Positions 25,865 through 34,387 of a stretch of DNA of 36,381 bases are shown here, piece after piece. The notes below the pieces were generated by a model, which was not told the DNA's origin, searched no databases, and was given only the letters and a program-made list of their open reading frames with translations. Position numbers and translations under genes: made by a program. Every line of letters starts with the position of its first letter. The stretch's first letter is position 1. Source of the DNA: an uncultured Anaerolineales bacterium (GTDB lineage Bacteria > Chloroflexota > Anaerolineae > Anaerolineales > Villigracilaceae); NCBI GenBank assembly GCA_937960595.1, contig CALGPL010000009.1:1-36381 (forward strand). Reading direction: 5' to 3'.

Positions 25865-26857
25865 ATGTCCTCCCCAACCCTTCGCTGGGGCCTGCTCAGC
25901 ACGGCCCGCATCAACCAGGCACTCTTCGAGCCGCTGCGAATTTCGAAGCGCAACCGCCTGGCGGCGGTCGCCAGCCGCTCGCAGGAGAAGGCCAACGCCT
26001 ATGCCCGCCGGCACCGCATTCCCAAAGCCTATGGTTCCTACGAAGCCTTATTGGCCGACCCCGAGATTGACGTTGTTTACAACCCGCTGCCCAATCATCT
26101 GCACGCCGAGTGGACGATCCGGGCGGTCGAGGCGGGCAAACACGTCCTGTGCGAGAAGCCCCTCGCCTTGAGTCTGGACGAGGTGGATGCCATCGCCGCC
26201 GCGGCCCAGCGGCACAAGCGGGTGGTGGCCGAAGCCTTCATGTACCGTACCCATCCGCAGACGCTGGAGGTGCAGCGCCTGGTCCAGAGCGGGGAATTGG
26301 GGGCGGTCCGACTGGTGCGCGGCTCGTTCACCTTCACGCTGGACAATCCCGGCGATTACCGCCTCGACCCGGCGATGGGCGGCGGGGCGCTGTGGGATGT
26401 CGGCTGTTACCCGCTCAGTTACAGTCGCGCCGTCCTCGGCGCCGAGCCGCTGGAGGTCTTCGGCTGGCAGGTTCAGGGCGAGACCGGCATTGACCGCACT
26501 TTCGTGGCCCAGATGCGCTTTCCGGGCGGGGTGCATGCCCAGTTCGATTGCAGTTTCGACTTGCCCTATCATGTATTCATGGAAATTGTGGGCAGCGAAG
26601 CCACCCTCATCGTGCGCACGCCGTTCTGCCCCGGCCTGAACGAGAAGTTGTATTTGGTCAGTGAGCAGCGAAAGAAGAAGACGCAGGTCATCCTGGTCAA
26701 GGGCCTGCCGCCCTACTTGAGCGAGGTGGAAGACATGGCCGACGCCGTGCTGGAGGGCAAGCCGCCGCTGGTGGGCCTGGCCGACAGCCGGGCGAATACG
26801 GCCGCCATCCTGGCGCTGTTCGAATCGGCCCGCACGGGCAAGGCGGTCAGGTTGTAG
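25865..26857 (+). CDS. Gfo/Idh/MocA-family oxidoreductase
   Basis: This 330-residue NAD(P)-dependent dehydrogenase has an N-terminal Rossmann domain: RWGLLSTARIN, where the first loop lacks the usual GxGxxA spacing, then VVYNPLPNHLHAEW. The family motif CEKPLAL lies at 96-102 with the catalytic-region lysine. DVGCYPLSYSRAVLG at 178-192 leads into the C-terminal alpha/beta domain. Members oxidise or reduce sugars and related alcohols; the substrate here cannot be read. The start has AGGAAAG upstream. Its stop codon directly abuts the stop codon of the convergent hydroxyacid reductase gene. Confidence 0.92.
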   Translation: MSSPTLRWGLLSTARINQALFEPLRISKRNRLAAVASRSQEKANAYARRHRIPKAYGSYEALLADPEIDVVYNPLPNHLHAEWTIRAVEAGKHVLCEKPLALSLDEVDAIAAAAQRHKRVVAEAFMYRTHPQTLEVQRLVQSGELGAVRLVRGSFTFTLDNPGDYRLDPAMGGGALWDVGCYPLSYSRAVLGAEPLEVFGWQVQGETGIDRTFVAQMRFPGGVHAQFDCSFDLPYHVFMEIVGSEATLIVRTPFCPGLNEKLYLVSEQRKKKTQVILVKGLPPYLSEVEDMADAVLEGKPPLVGLADSRANTAAILALFESARTGKAVRL

Positions 26858-27838
26858 TCATTTCTCGTACACTTCGGGGTTGACGCAGTTCGGCAGGCGC
26901 TCGCCGCGCAGGCCGGCCAGCAGATTCTCGGCAGCCATGCGCGCCATCTGGTTGCGCGTCCGCCAGGTGGCGCTGGCAATGTGCGGGACGATGGTCAGGT
27001 TGTCCAGTTCGAGCAGGGGGCTGTCGAGCGGCAGCGGTTCGGGGTCGGTGACATCCAGCCCGGCGGCGAAGAGACGCCGCGATTTGAGCGCCCGGTAGAG
27101 GGCCTCCTGGTCCACGACCGGGCCGCGCGAGGTGTTGACCAGCACGGCGGTCGGTTTCATTTTGGCGAGAAAGTCGGCGTCCACCAGGCGGCGGGTCTGT
27201 TCCGTCAGGGGGACGTGGATGGAGACGAAATCCGATTCGCGCAGCAGGGTGTCGAGGTCGACCGGGGTCGCTTGCAGGCCGGGGTCGGGCGCTGCCGGCG
27301 CGGGGTCGTAATAGAGGACGCGCATCCCGAAGCCGACCGCCCGGCGGGCGACGGCCCGTCCGATGCGCCCAAAGCCGACGATGCCCAGGGTCGCGGCGGC
27401 AAAATCGGCCCCCAACAGGTACGACGGCCCCCAGGTCTTCCAGCCGCCGCTGCGGACTTCGCGGCTTGCCTCCACGATGCGCCGGCCGGCGGCCAGCAGG
27501 AGGGCGAAGGCCATGTCGGCGGTGGCGTCGGTCAGGATGCCGGGGGTATTGCCGACCGGAATGCGGCGGGCGGTGGCGGCGGTCACCTCGACGTTGTCCA
27601 CGCCGACGGCGTGATTGCTGATGACTTTGAGTTGCGGCCCGGCGGCGTCCATCACTTCGGCGTCGATGCGGTCGGTCAGCAGGCAAAGCAGGCCGTCCAC
27701 GCCGCGCACGCGTTCGAGCAGGGCAGGGCGCGGCGGCGGCAGTTCGTCGGTCCAGACCTCGGCGTCACAGAAAGCGGTCACCAGGTCCAGGCCGGCGGAT
27801 GGAATCAGGCGGGTGACGAAGACTCGGGGCTTGGGCAT
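26858..27838 (-). CDS. D-2-hydroxyacid dehydrogenase, glyoxylate/hydroxypyruvate reductase type
   Basis: The 326-residue protein has [12 protein letters not shown], then [20 protein letters not shown] (glyoxylate reductase-like), the NAD(P) loop GFGRIG at 155-160, and the catalytic triad Arg238 (NTSRGP), Glu267 (DPEPLP) and His286 (PHIASAT). It would reduce glyoxylate or hydroxypyruvate to glycolate or D-glycerate. The start ATG 27836-27838 has GAGGAG at good spacing. An apparent upstream extension runs antisense through the glycerate kinase gene and is not real. The divergent neighbour is a glycerate kinase, so the two probably form a hydroxypyruvate-to-phosphoglycerate route. Confidence 0.93.
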   Translation of the reverse strand: MPKPRVFVTRLIPSAGLDLVTAFCDAEVWTDELPPPRPALLERVRGVDGLLCLLTDRIDAEVMDAAGPQLKVISNHAVGVDNVEVTAATARRIPVGNTPGILTDATADMAFALLLAAGRRIVEASREVRSGGWKTWGPSYLLGADFAAATLGIVGFGRIGRAVARRAVGFGMRVLYYDPAPAAPDPGLQATPVDLDTLLRESDFVSIHVPLTEQTRRLVDADFLAKMKPTAVLVNTSRGPVVDQEALYRALKSRRLFAAGLDVTDPEPLPLDSPLLELDNLTIVPHIASATWRTRNQMARMAAENLLAGLRGERLPNCVNPEVYEK

Positions 27839-27862
27839 GGCATCTCCTCGTTTGCGCTTTAA

Positions 27863-27871
27863 TGCTATCAT
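27863..27871 (+). promoter_or_regulatory. Extended -10 promoter of the glycerate kinase gene
   Basis: TGCTATCAT (TGN plus TATCAT at 27866-27871) lies six bases before the ATG at 27878. The intervening AGGAGC is too close to the ATG for normal ribosome binding and could not be used if the transcript starts at the ATG. The two divergent genes share only 39 bases. Confidence 0.5.
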
Positions 27872-27877
27872 AGGAGC

Positions 27878-29230
27878 ATGATTCCTGCCGAGTCTTTCCT
27901 GACCGAGAGCCTGCGCCGCCACCCGCGCGGCGAGGCCGTCGCCCGCATCCTGGCCGCGGCGATCGCGGCGGTCGAACCGGGGCAGGCGCTGCGGCGTTTC
28001 GTCTCCCGCACCGGCGATCTCCTGACCGTCGCCGGCGAGGCGTATGACCTGGCCGCCTTGCGGGGCGTCCACCTGCTCGCCCTGGGCAAGGCCGCCGTGC
28101 CGATGGCCGCGGCGCTGGCGGATCTCCTCGGCGACCGGTTGGCTTCCGGGCTGGTCATCCCCAAGCGCGCCTGCCCTCTTCCCTATTCTCAATTGACTGT
28201 CCTGGAAGGGGATCATCCCCTCCCGGGGGCGCGCAGCCTGGAGACGGGCAGGCGGGCGGTCGAGCTCGTCTCTGCCCTCGGCCCGGACGATTTGCTCCTT
28301 TGCCTGATTTCGGGCGGCGGGTCGGCGCTGGTCACCGCGCCGGCGGCGGGCGTCTCGCTGGAGGACCTTCAGGCCTTGACCGGCGCGCTGCTGGCCTGCG
28401 GGGCGCGCATTGACGAGATCAACGCCCTGCGCCGCCGCCTGGACCGGCTCAAGGGCGGCGGGCTGGTGAGACAGGCAAACGGGGCGCGGATCGTCAGCCT
28501 GATTCTCTCGGACGTGGTCGGCAACCCCCTCGAGGCGATTGCCTCCGGCCCGACTGCTCCCGACCCGATCCCCCGCGCCCAGGCGCTGGCCATCCTGTCC
28601 AGATATGGGCTGCGCAGGCGGGTTCCCCCGTCCATCTTGCGCGCCCTGCGTTCTGCTCCCGAAACGCCCAAACCCGGCGAGGCGCTCTTCGAGCGGGTGC
28701 AGAACGTCGTCGTCGGCAGCAATCTGATGGCGGCGCAGGCGGCGCTGGCGCAGGCCGAGGCGGAGGGCTTCCACCCCTACCTTGTGCGCACCGATCTGCA
28801 GGGCGAGGCGAGTTGGGCAGGCTTCGAACTGGCGACTCTGCTTCGTCAGGCCTGGCGGACCGGCGACCCCGTCCCACCCCCGGCCTGTCTGGTGGTCGGC
28901 GGCGAGACGACCGTCACCCTGCGCGGCGACGGCCGCGGCGGCCGCAACACCGAACTGGCCCTGGCGGCGGTCACCGAACTGGCCGGTTTCCCCGGGGCGC
29001 TGCTGGTCACGCTGGCCACCGACGGCGAGGACGGCCCGACCGACGCGGCCGGGGCGGTCGTGGATGGCGAGACCTTTCGCCGCGCCGCGGCCCTCGGCCT
29101 GCATCCGGTCGAGGCTCTGGAGCGCAACGATTCGTATTCGTTCTTTGCCGCCCTGGGGGATTTGCTGAAGCCCGGCCCGACCGGGACGAACGTCAACGAT
29201 TTGGTCTTCCTGTTCACTTTGCCGGCCTGA
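27878..29230 (+). CDS. Glycerate 2-kinase (DUF4147/MOFRL family)
   Basis: This 450-residue protein would phosphorylate D-glycerate to 2-phosphoglycerate with ATP, feeding lower glycolysis. It has [12 protein letters not shown] near 66-77 and [13 protein letters not shown] at 108-120. [13 protein letters not shown] at 143-155 and KGGGLVR follow. The C-terminal MOFRL domain contains [20 protein letters not shown] near 351-362, and [17 protein letters not shown], ending with [10 protein letters not shown]. All motifs of the family are present. It is transcribed away from the hydroxyacid reductase gene. Confidence 0.94.
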   Translation: MIPAESFLTESLRRHPRGEAVARILAAAIAAVEPGQALRRFVSRTGDLLTVAGEAYDLAALRGVHLLALGKAAVPMAAALADLLGDRLASGLVIPKRACPLPYSQLTVLEGDHPLPGARSLETGRRAVELVSALGPDDLLLCLISGGGSALVTAPAAGVSLEDLQALTGALLACGARIDEINALRRRLDRLKGGGLVRQANGARIVSLILSDVVGNPLEAIASGPTAPDPIPRAQALAILSRYGLRRRVPPSILRALRSAPETPKPGEALFERVQNVVVGSNLMAAQAALAQAEAEGFHPYLVRTDLQGEASWAGFELATLLRQAWRTGDPVPPPACLVVGGETTVTLRGDGRGGRNTELALAAVTELAGFPGALLVTLATDGEDGPTDAAGAVVDGETFRRAAALGLHPVEALERNDSYSFFAALGDLLKPGPTGTNVNDLVFLFTLPA

Positions 29231-29231
29231 C

Positions 29232-29262
29232 CAACAAAACAGGCCCCGCACTGGCGGAGCCT
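29232..29262 (-). terminator. Intrinsic terminator of the PsbP-like gene
   Basis: On the minus strand AGGCTCCGC and GCGGGGCCT form a 9-bp stem (one G-U pair) with loop CAGT at 29241-29262, followed by GTTTTGTTG. It lies 27 bases past the stop of the minus-strand gene and immediately after the glycerate kinase stop. On the plus strand the stem lacks a T run. Confidence 0.8.
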
Positions 29263-29289
29263 GAGAGAGACCGGCAAAGACAATCAGAG

Positions 29290-30006
29290 CTAGAAGGGAT
29301 CGATGCGCATGCTGCCCACGATTTCCTCGAAGAGCGGCTGGTTCTGGCTCCAGACACTTTGCGGGGAGGAGCCAATGATGAGGAGGATCGAGTCGCTGGG
29401 GACGATGGCTGCCAGATAGGTCACGTAGTCGGGATCGTCCCGCGTCACCAGGCAGGCGAAGGAGGCCGCCGGTTCGGAATCCACCTGAAAGGAGCGTGTG
29501 TTCCACAGCGTCTGTTCGCAGGGGATGCTTGCAATGAAGTAGTCTACGATGGAGGTCGGAGAGTCGGTATTGACCGAGGCGGGGAATTCCCAGGCTGTGG
29601 TCGTCTGTCGGAAGATCAGCAGGATGGTGGAAGCCTGAAAGGGTTCATCGGAGTTCAGGATGTGTTCATCGGGCGTGAAAGCAACCATCGGATATTCTTC
29701 CTGATACATCCACCCTTCAGGGTAGATCAGGCTGAAGTTCATCGAAGGGCTGCGGTAGGGAATGCCCGAGGGGGTTGGGGTTGGCAAAGGCGTGGGGGTG
29801 GAGGTGGGGGTGGCAAAGAAGGCCGACACGCCGGGGATCGAGGTCCGATAGGCATAGGCAATGATGAGGAGAGCGGCGCAGCAGCACAGGAGCAGGAAAG
29901 CGCCCAGGATGCCAATCCACAGCCCGGCGCCGGATTTCTTCTTTGGTGGCGGAGGCGGCGGAATGGCGGCCGGCGAGGAGGAATAGGTCTCGTTCAAGTC
30001 ATTCAT
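29290..30006 (-). CDS. Membrane-anchored surface protein with PsbP-like domain
   Basis: The 238-residue protein has a short cytoplasmic part with a proline run ([10 protein letters not shown]). A membrane helix at about 28-53 contains CCC, and a Thr-Pro linker at about 66-79 follows ([14 protein letters not shown]). An outer domain then resembles PsbP/MOG1-like lipoprotein domains: [31 protein letters not shown] and a final [13 protein letters not shown]. Such domains are common in surface proteins of this phylum, and their roles are mostly unknown. Start ATG 30004-30006 has only a weak GAG upstream. An upstream ATG at 30051 would add 15 polar residues. Confidence 0.75.
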   Translation of the reverse strand: MNDLNETYSSSPAAIPPPPPPKKKSGAGLWIGILGAFLLLCCCAALLIIAYAYRTSIPGVSAFFATPTSTPTPLPTPTPSGIPYRSPSMNFSLIYPEGWMYQEEYPMVAFTPDEHILNSDEPFQASTILLIFRQTTTAWEFPASVNTDSPTSIVDYFIASIPCEQTLWNTRSFQVDSEPAASFACLVTRDDPDYVTYLAAIVPSDSILLIIGSSPQSVWSQNQPLFEEIVGSMRIDPF

Positions 30007-30216
30007 GGTTTCACTCTGTCCCTTTCGGCCTTTCGATGGGCCGCTCTTCAAACTTGCAGAATTTGGGGGCTGCTGAGGGGAGCCTGTTGTCTATTTTCCC
30101 GAATGCGATGTTTTGGAAGAAGGAATCTCTACAAAACTTGCCTGAGATCTCATCGATTATGAATATTCTAGCATAGAATGCGGCTGGAGGCGCCTGCTCG
30201 TCCTGGCGGAGGCAAT

Positions 30217-30228
30217 TTGTCCGGACAA
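30217..30228. promoter_or_regulatory. Perfect 12-bp palindrome upstream of yifB
   Basis: TTGTCCGGACAA is a perfect palindrome 12 bases upstream of the yifB -35 element. It could be an operator for a dimeric regulator. The rest of the 270-base gap from 30007 contains an AT-rich patch near 30160-30177 with a possible TAGAAT -10 for the minus-strand gene, and nothing else I can support. Confidence 0.45.
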
Positions 30229-30240
30229 TCGCTTTGACAA

Positions 30241-30269
30241 TTGACTTCCTGGCGAACCTGGTCTACACT
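30241..30269 (+). promoter_or_regulatory. Promoter of yifB, leaderless spacing
   Basis: TTGACT (30241-30246) and TACACT (30264-30269) are separated by 17 bases. The ATG at 30276 is six bases after the -10 element, so the transcript should begin at or next to the start codon. No Shine-Dalgarno sequence is present. Confidence 0.75.
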
Positions 30270-30275
30270 TAACCT

Positions 30276-31814
30276 ATGCTGGCTCGTGTGTATTCCTGCG
30301 CTGTCATTGGCCTGGACGGGGTGGTTGTGGAAGTCGAGGTTGATTACACACAGGGCTTCCCCGGGATGACGGTGGTCGGTCTGCCGGATGCGGCGGTGCA
30401 AGAGAGCCGCGAGCGCGTCCAGGCGGCCGTACGCAATGTGGGGGTGCCCTATCCGCGCAAGCGGCTGGTGGTCAACCTGGCTCCTGCCTCTGTCCGCAAG
30501 GAAGGCCCCGCTTACGATCTGCCCATTGCCCTGGGCGTGATGATCTACAGCGGCATGCTGCCGGCCGATTGCGCCGAGGGGATGATGGTGGTGGGAGAAC
30601 TCTCGCTGGATGGGACGGTTCGGCATGCCCGCGGCGTCCTGCCGATGGCGGCCACGGCGCGGGCAGCCGGTTTCCGGCGCATCGTCGTCCCCGAAGTGGA
30701 CGCGGCCGAAGCGGCCCTGATTCCCGACATCGAGGTCATCCCGGTTCCATCGCTCTCGGCGTTGTTTTACCATTTGACGGGGCGCAAGGTGATCCCGCCC
30801 TATCCGCGGGCGGAGGTCGAGTCGGCGCCGCTCTTCGTCCCGACCGACTTTAGCGAGGTCAAGGGGCAGGAGCACGTCAAACGGGCGCTGGAGGTGGCTG
30901 CAGCCGGCGGACATAACGTCCTGATGATCGGCCCGCCCGGGGCGGGCAAGACGCTCCTGGCGCGCGCCCTGCCGGGGATTCTGCCGCAGATGACCGTCGA
31001 AGAAGCCCTGGACGTGACCCGCATCTACTCGGTCGCCGATCAGTTGCCGGCCGGGACGCCGCTCATCCGCAACCGGCCGTTCCGCGCCCCGCATCATACC
31101 ATCAGTCACGCCGGGCTGGTGGGCGGCGGCAACTGGCCGCATCCCGGCGAGATTTCGCTGGCCCATCGCGGCATCCTCTTCCTGGATGAACTGCCCGAGT
31201 TCGGGACGCGCGTCCTGGAGGTGCTGCGTCAGCCGCTGGAGGACAAGGTGGTGACCATCAGTCGGGCGCAAGGCTCGCTGACTTTCCCGGCCAATTTCCA
31301 ACTGGTGGCGGCCATGAATCCTTGCCCCTGCGGCTATTACGGCGACCCCCTGCACCCCTGCACCTGCTCGAACATGGTGGTGACGAAGTACCAGAAGCGC
31401 ATCTCGGGCCCGCTGCTGGACCGGATCGACATCCACGTCGAGGTGCCGCGCGTGGAGTACGAGAAGTTGTCAGATGCGCGGCTGGGGGAGGGCAGCGCGG
31501 CGGTGAGGGAGAGGGTGGAGCGGGCGCGGGCGATCCAAAGGGAGCGGTTCGGCGAGGCGACCGTTCAGGGAGGAAAGGGTCTCACCTGCAACGCCGAGAT
31601 GCGTCCGGCGGAGGTGCGGCGCTACTGCGGGCTGGACGAGACCGGTCAGCGTCTGATGCAATCGGCGATGAACCAGATGCAGTTGACGGCGCGGGCGTAT
31701 CACCGCATCCTGAAGCTGGCGCGCACGATCGCGGATTTAGCGGGGAGCGAGTCGATCGGGCCGGCGCACCTGGCCGAGGCGCTGCAGTACCGGCCGCGGT
31801 TGATGATGGGGTAG
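30276..31814 (+). CDS. YifB/ComM-like Mg-chelatase-type AAA+ ATPase
   Basis: The 512-residue protein has the N-terminal ChlI-like domain (MLARVYSCAVIGLDGVVVEV, then GFPGMTVVGLPDAAVQESRE), the Walker A motif GPPGAGKT at 219-226, Walker B ILFLDELPEF near 305, and a cysteine-rich stretch NPCPCGYYGDPLHPCTCS at about 348-365. The sensor region LSGP/ISGPLLDRIDIHVEVP and the C-terminal helical domain follow. In naturally transformable bacteria the homologue ComM is a hexameric helicase that extends branch migration during integration of DNA. The gene is intact. Its 3' part from codon 372 to 453 is repeated almost exactly at the right end of the window. Confidence 0.94.
   Translation: MLARVYSCAVIGLDGVVVEVEVDYTQGFPGMTVVGLPDAAVQESRERVQAAVRNVGVPYPRKRLVVNLAPASVRKEGPAYDLPIALGVMIYSGMLPADCAEGMMVVGELSLDGTVRHARGVLPMAATARAAGFRRIVVPEVDAAEAALIPDIEVIPVPSLSALFYHLTGRKVIPPYPRAEVESAPLFVPTDFSEVKGQEHVKRALEVAAAGGHNVLMIGPPGAGKTLLARALPGILPQMTVEEALDVTRIYSVADQLPAGTPLIRNRPFRAPHHTISHAGLVGGGNWPHPGEISLAHRGILFLDELPEFGTRVLEVLRQPLEDKVVTISRAQGSLTFPANFQLVAAMNPCPCGYYGDPLHPCTCSNMVVTKYQKRISGPLLDRIDIHVEVPRVEYEKLSDARLGEGSAAVRERVERARAIQRERFGEATVQGGKGLTCNAEMRPAEVRRYCGLDETGQRLMQSAMNQMQLTARAYHRILKLARTIADLAGSESIGPAHLAEALQYRPRLMMG
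31389..31633 (+). repeat. Long direct repeat, copy 1 (inside yifB)
   Basis: These 245 bases are repeated at 36137-36381 with two substitutions (A/G near 31470 and G/A near 31512). The repeat runs off the window, so its full length is unknown. The spacing between copies is 4748 bp. Confidence 0.95.
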
Positions 31815-31825
31815 ATCAGCCTGCT

Positions 31826-31854
31826 TGACCAGACATCTGCTGCTCGTTATAATC
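31826..31854 (+). promoter_or_regulatory. Strong promoter directly after yifB
   Basis: TTGACC (31826-31831) and TATAAT (31849-31854) are separated by 17 bases. The -35 element begins 12 bases after the yifB stop. A leader of about 23 bases with GAGGTGG precedes the ATG at 31884. The downstream gene therefore has its own promoter, in the sequence immediately next to the yifB 3' end. Confidence 0.82.
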
Positions 31855-31883
31855 GGCACAATCAACCGAACCGAGGTGGGACG

Positions 31884-33974
31884 ATGAGGTTCTCTCTGCG
31901 TGGAAATCTCAAATGGGGAACCATCCTGGCGGCAGCGATCCTGGCGCTTATTCTGGCTGCTCCGGCCCTGGCCGACTATCTTGGTCCGGACCGGGCGGTG
32001 ACGACCTGGTCGGAGCAGCGGCTGGTATGTCAATACGTGGCAGCTTATCCGACCACCTCGCCAACGGACCATTGCACGTTGTCGCTCTACTACATTCCCT
32101 CTGCGACTTGCCCTGATCCTGATTCGGTCAGGGGCTATTTTCAACAGGGGAGCACATCTTGTGGCGATTGGCCAACTCAGGCGGTAGGCTGTCCGCAAGG
32201 AAACTGCCAGGTTTATCCCGGCTCCTGGTTGGAGCCCTGCTCGGCGGGGGATTACGGCTGTGAGAGCATCCCAACCACCGTGACCTATCCCGAAGCGGCG
32301 ATCAGCGGATCGCTGCAGGGCTGCACGTTGCAGAACGGCTGGTGTGTCACCAATTCCACCCTGGTACTGACGGGAACCGAGCCGGTTGCAGGCCAACGGA
32401 TTATCGGTATCGAAGGAACGCTGAACGGCCAGGGATTCGGGTATCCTTTCCTTCCCGGTGCGGCCGTGGAGTCTGCTTCCGTCCCCCTCGGCGAGGGGGT
32501 GAATACTCTGACCTTTTGGGCGCTCTCCTCGTGGGGTGACAGTTCGCAGAGGGGGACTTTCTCGGCGAACGTAGATACGCAGCCGCCAGCCATCAACGGT
32601 TCGGCAAGCGGGATACTCGGCGATAATGGTTGGTATATTTCTACTGCGAGTGTCTCGGCGACGGCGAGCGATGCGGCCTCGGGCGTGGCAACCTTCGAAT
32701 ACACTTTGGATGGGACCGCCTGGGCGCCATATGCTGGACCCTTGATGCTCGCGGAGGGAAGCCACAGCATCGACTTCCAGGCTACGGATGTAGCCGGGCA
32801 TACCTATAGCATCTCGCAGGCGGTGAATGTGGACACGGAACCGCCGCAGGCGAGCCTGGCCGGCAATCCCAGTTTCTGCCCGGGATGCGGCGAGGTGGTC
32901 GATCTGGCCTTTTCGGCGCAGGATGCCACGAGCGGGATCGCGACCTGGGAGCTGGTCGTGGACGGCACATCCATCCTTGCCAGTGGGATGGCGTCAACGG
33001 ATCAGAGCCTTGCCTGGAACGGAAGCGGTCTACCGGACGGGGATCATTCCTTGGTGCTGGAAGCCCATGATGTGGCCGGGAACGTAGTTGAGGCAACCCT
33101 GGATGTCACCATCCTGCTGCCGCCCCCGCCTGTGGAGGATAGTGGCAGTGACTCCACTGCTCCGCAGTTCGTGGCTGGGCCTGTTTCGCTGCTCCCGACG
33201 CGCATGCCGGTGCCTGCCCGCCCGGACCCTCGGCCGACGACAGTTTCCTTTGGCTCGCCTGCAACAGAGCAGCCGGTGGTGGAAGATGTGCCTGCTGACG
33301 AAGGCGTGATGGTCAGCGAGGGCCAACCACCATCCACGGTCTCCGGTCCACCGTCGGTGCTGTGGGGTGCGGCTGCGGCGGGACTGCTCGGTGCGGTGAC
33401 GGCCTATGCCATCGAGCAGAAGCGCAAGCGGGAAGAGGAAGAAGAGCAGAAGGCAGCTATCGCGGCGGCATTCAACGCCGATCAGCGTGCGGCGGATGCG
33501 GGCCTTGATGCAAAGATCGCTGCTGCGGTGGTAGCCAAACAAGCACAATCATCTTGGGGCTTGACACTCGCGCCATCGATATCGGGTAAGCGTGCTCCCG
33601 TGACGGACGATTACGAGTTCCTCAAAGATATGCCAAGTGCAAATGTAATAACGCGGTCGATGGCCGAGAGCGCGTTGAGGCTTTATTACGATATCCATTT
33701 ATTTGGGGATTTTGAAGATATTGGTAAATTGAAGCGATTTACTCAGCAGTTGAAGATGTCGCAACAGCTATCGCAAGGGATGGGAACGGATCAATTGATC
33801 GGCATCATGCCTTTCGGGAAGCATTTAATACAGATGATGCTCCAATTGCTTTTCAGGATGCAACCAATAACACGGGAATGTTTTATCCGGGAGGGTGTCC
33901 AGAAGGAGGTAACGAGAATTCGGGCGGTTGCCATGTTGGGCCGCAGACTATTGATGGGAAACGATACCGTGTGA
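31884..33974 (+). CDS. Secreted, membrane-anchored Ig-like-domain protein (stem of a frameshifted gene)
   Basis: As read, the protein is 696 residues, but the frame is authentic only to about residue 614. Order of parts: signal peptide 1-30 (ending APALA); a cysteine-rich region 49-154; two Ig-like or OmpL47-like repeats at about 231-317 and 318-411, each with a VDTxPP start, D-SG-A and DVAG motifs; a Pro-rich linker 412-490; a membrane helix 492-510; a charged KRKREEEEE segment at 513-521; a helical region to about 575; then an AT-rich coding section. By the positive-inside rule the tail after the helix faces the cytoplasm. After residue 614 the other frame encodes a convincing continuation that joins the HELGH domain downstream, so the last 82 residues here are probably frameshift product. 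Confidence 0.8.
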   Translation: MRFSLRGNLKWGTILAAAILALILAAPALADYLGPDRAVTTWSEQRLVCQYVAAYPTTSPTDHCTLSLYYIPSATCPDPDSVRGYFQQGSTSCGDWPTQAVGCPQGNCQVYPGSWLEPCSAGDYGCESIPTTVTYPEAAISGSLQGCTLQNGWCVTNSTLVLTGTEPVAGQRIIGIEGTLNGQGFGYPFLPGAAVESASVPLGEGVNTLTFWALSSWGDSSQRGTFSANVDTQPPAINGSASGILGDNGWYISTASVSATASDAASGVATFEYTLDGTAWAPYAGPLMLAEGSHSIDFQATDVAGHTYSISQAVNVDTEPPQASLAGNPSFCPGCGEVVDLAFSAQDATSGIATWELVVDGTSILASGMASTDQSLAWNGSGLPDGDHSLVLEAHDVAGNVVEATLDVTILLPPPPVEDSGSDSTAPQFVAGPVSLLPTRMPVPARPDPRPTTVSFGSPATEQPVVEDVPADEGVMVSEGQPPSTVSGPPSVLWGAAAAGLLGAVTAYAIEQKRKREEEEEQKAAIAAAFNADQRAADAGLDAKIAAAVVAKQAQSSWGLTLAPSISGKRAPVTDDYEFLKDMPSANVITRSMAESALRLYYDIHLFGDFEDIGKLKRFTQQLKMSQQLSQGMGTDQLIGIMPFGKHLIQMMLQLLFRMQPITRECFIREGVQKEVTRIRAVAMLGRRLLMGNDTV
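33332..33359. repeat. Degenerate heptamers like those in the lipoprotein gene
   Basis: ATCCACG, GTCTCCG, GTCCACC and GTCGGTG lie in tandem. The first three fit or nearly fit the GTCYRCS consensus of the repeat at 601-649. They encode part of the Pro-Ser linker just before the membrane helix. Confidence 0.45.
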
Positions 33975-34381
33975 TCTTCCTCTACAGTATGTATGATGAT
34001 GCAGCATACTACACCGACAGGCCCATGAGAAGAAGGAACAATATAATCCATGAACTTGGGCATGCATACGATGGTGCCAATGATGGGGTTCCATCTGACA
34101 CATTAAGTAGGGATATGGCCTCTGATCCAAGATTGAGGAGGGATGATCCTTATGGTAATTTCAATGGGTTTGCATCAACGTATGGTACTTACACCTGGCA
34201 AATGACGATTGGAGAACATGGACCTGAGGCTGGTGAGATTTTTGCCGATCAATTTCTAGCCTGGACGTATGATACTTATTATGGGGATCTCCCTGATCAA
34301 ACCATCCCCCCATTTCTTGACCAGGCCAATGCCAGAAGAAATTGGATGAATAAGCACATGCCTGACTTTTTAGGAGAATAA
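33878..34381 (+). CDS. Zinc-metalloprotease-like tip domain (3' part of the frameshifted gene)
   Basis: From its first ATG this frame gives 167 residues, but its coding sense begins at about 33728, just after the frame break, and adds 50 residues (including IEAIYSAVEDVATAIARDGN). The domain contains HELGHAYD with His58, Glu59 and His62 of an HExxH zinc site, and GPEAGEIFADQFLAW with Glu120 as a plausible third ligand, as in gluzincin-type proteases. CPEGGNENSGGC and YGTYTWQMTIGEHG are other features. There is no ribosome binding site before 33878, which supports reading it as the C-terminus of the preceding gene. The coding sequence is much more AT-rich than the stem. The substrate is unknown; a toxin-like protease tip is one possibility. 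Confidence 0.75.
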   Translation: MFYPGGCPEGGNENSGGCHVGPQTIDGKRYRVIFLYSMYDDAAYYTDRPMRRRNNIIHELGHAYDGANDGVPSDTLSRDMASDPRLRRDDPYGNFNGFASTYGTYTWQMTIGEHGPEAGEIFADQFLAWTYDTYYGDLPDQTIPPFLDQANARRNWMNKHMPDFLGE

Positions 34382-34387
34382 CCAACA

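Noticed and set aside
27839-29506. N-terminal extension of the hydroxyacid reductase frame to 882 codons
   Set aside because: The extra part is antisense to glycerate kinase, and the real start at 27838 has a good ribosome binding site.
33715-33735. Programmed -1 ribosomal frameshift at the stem/protease junction
   Set aside because: There is no X XXY YYZ slippery heptamer, and a missing A in a short A run explains the break more simply.
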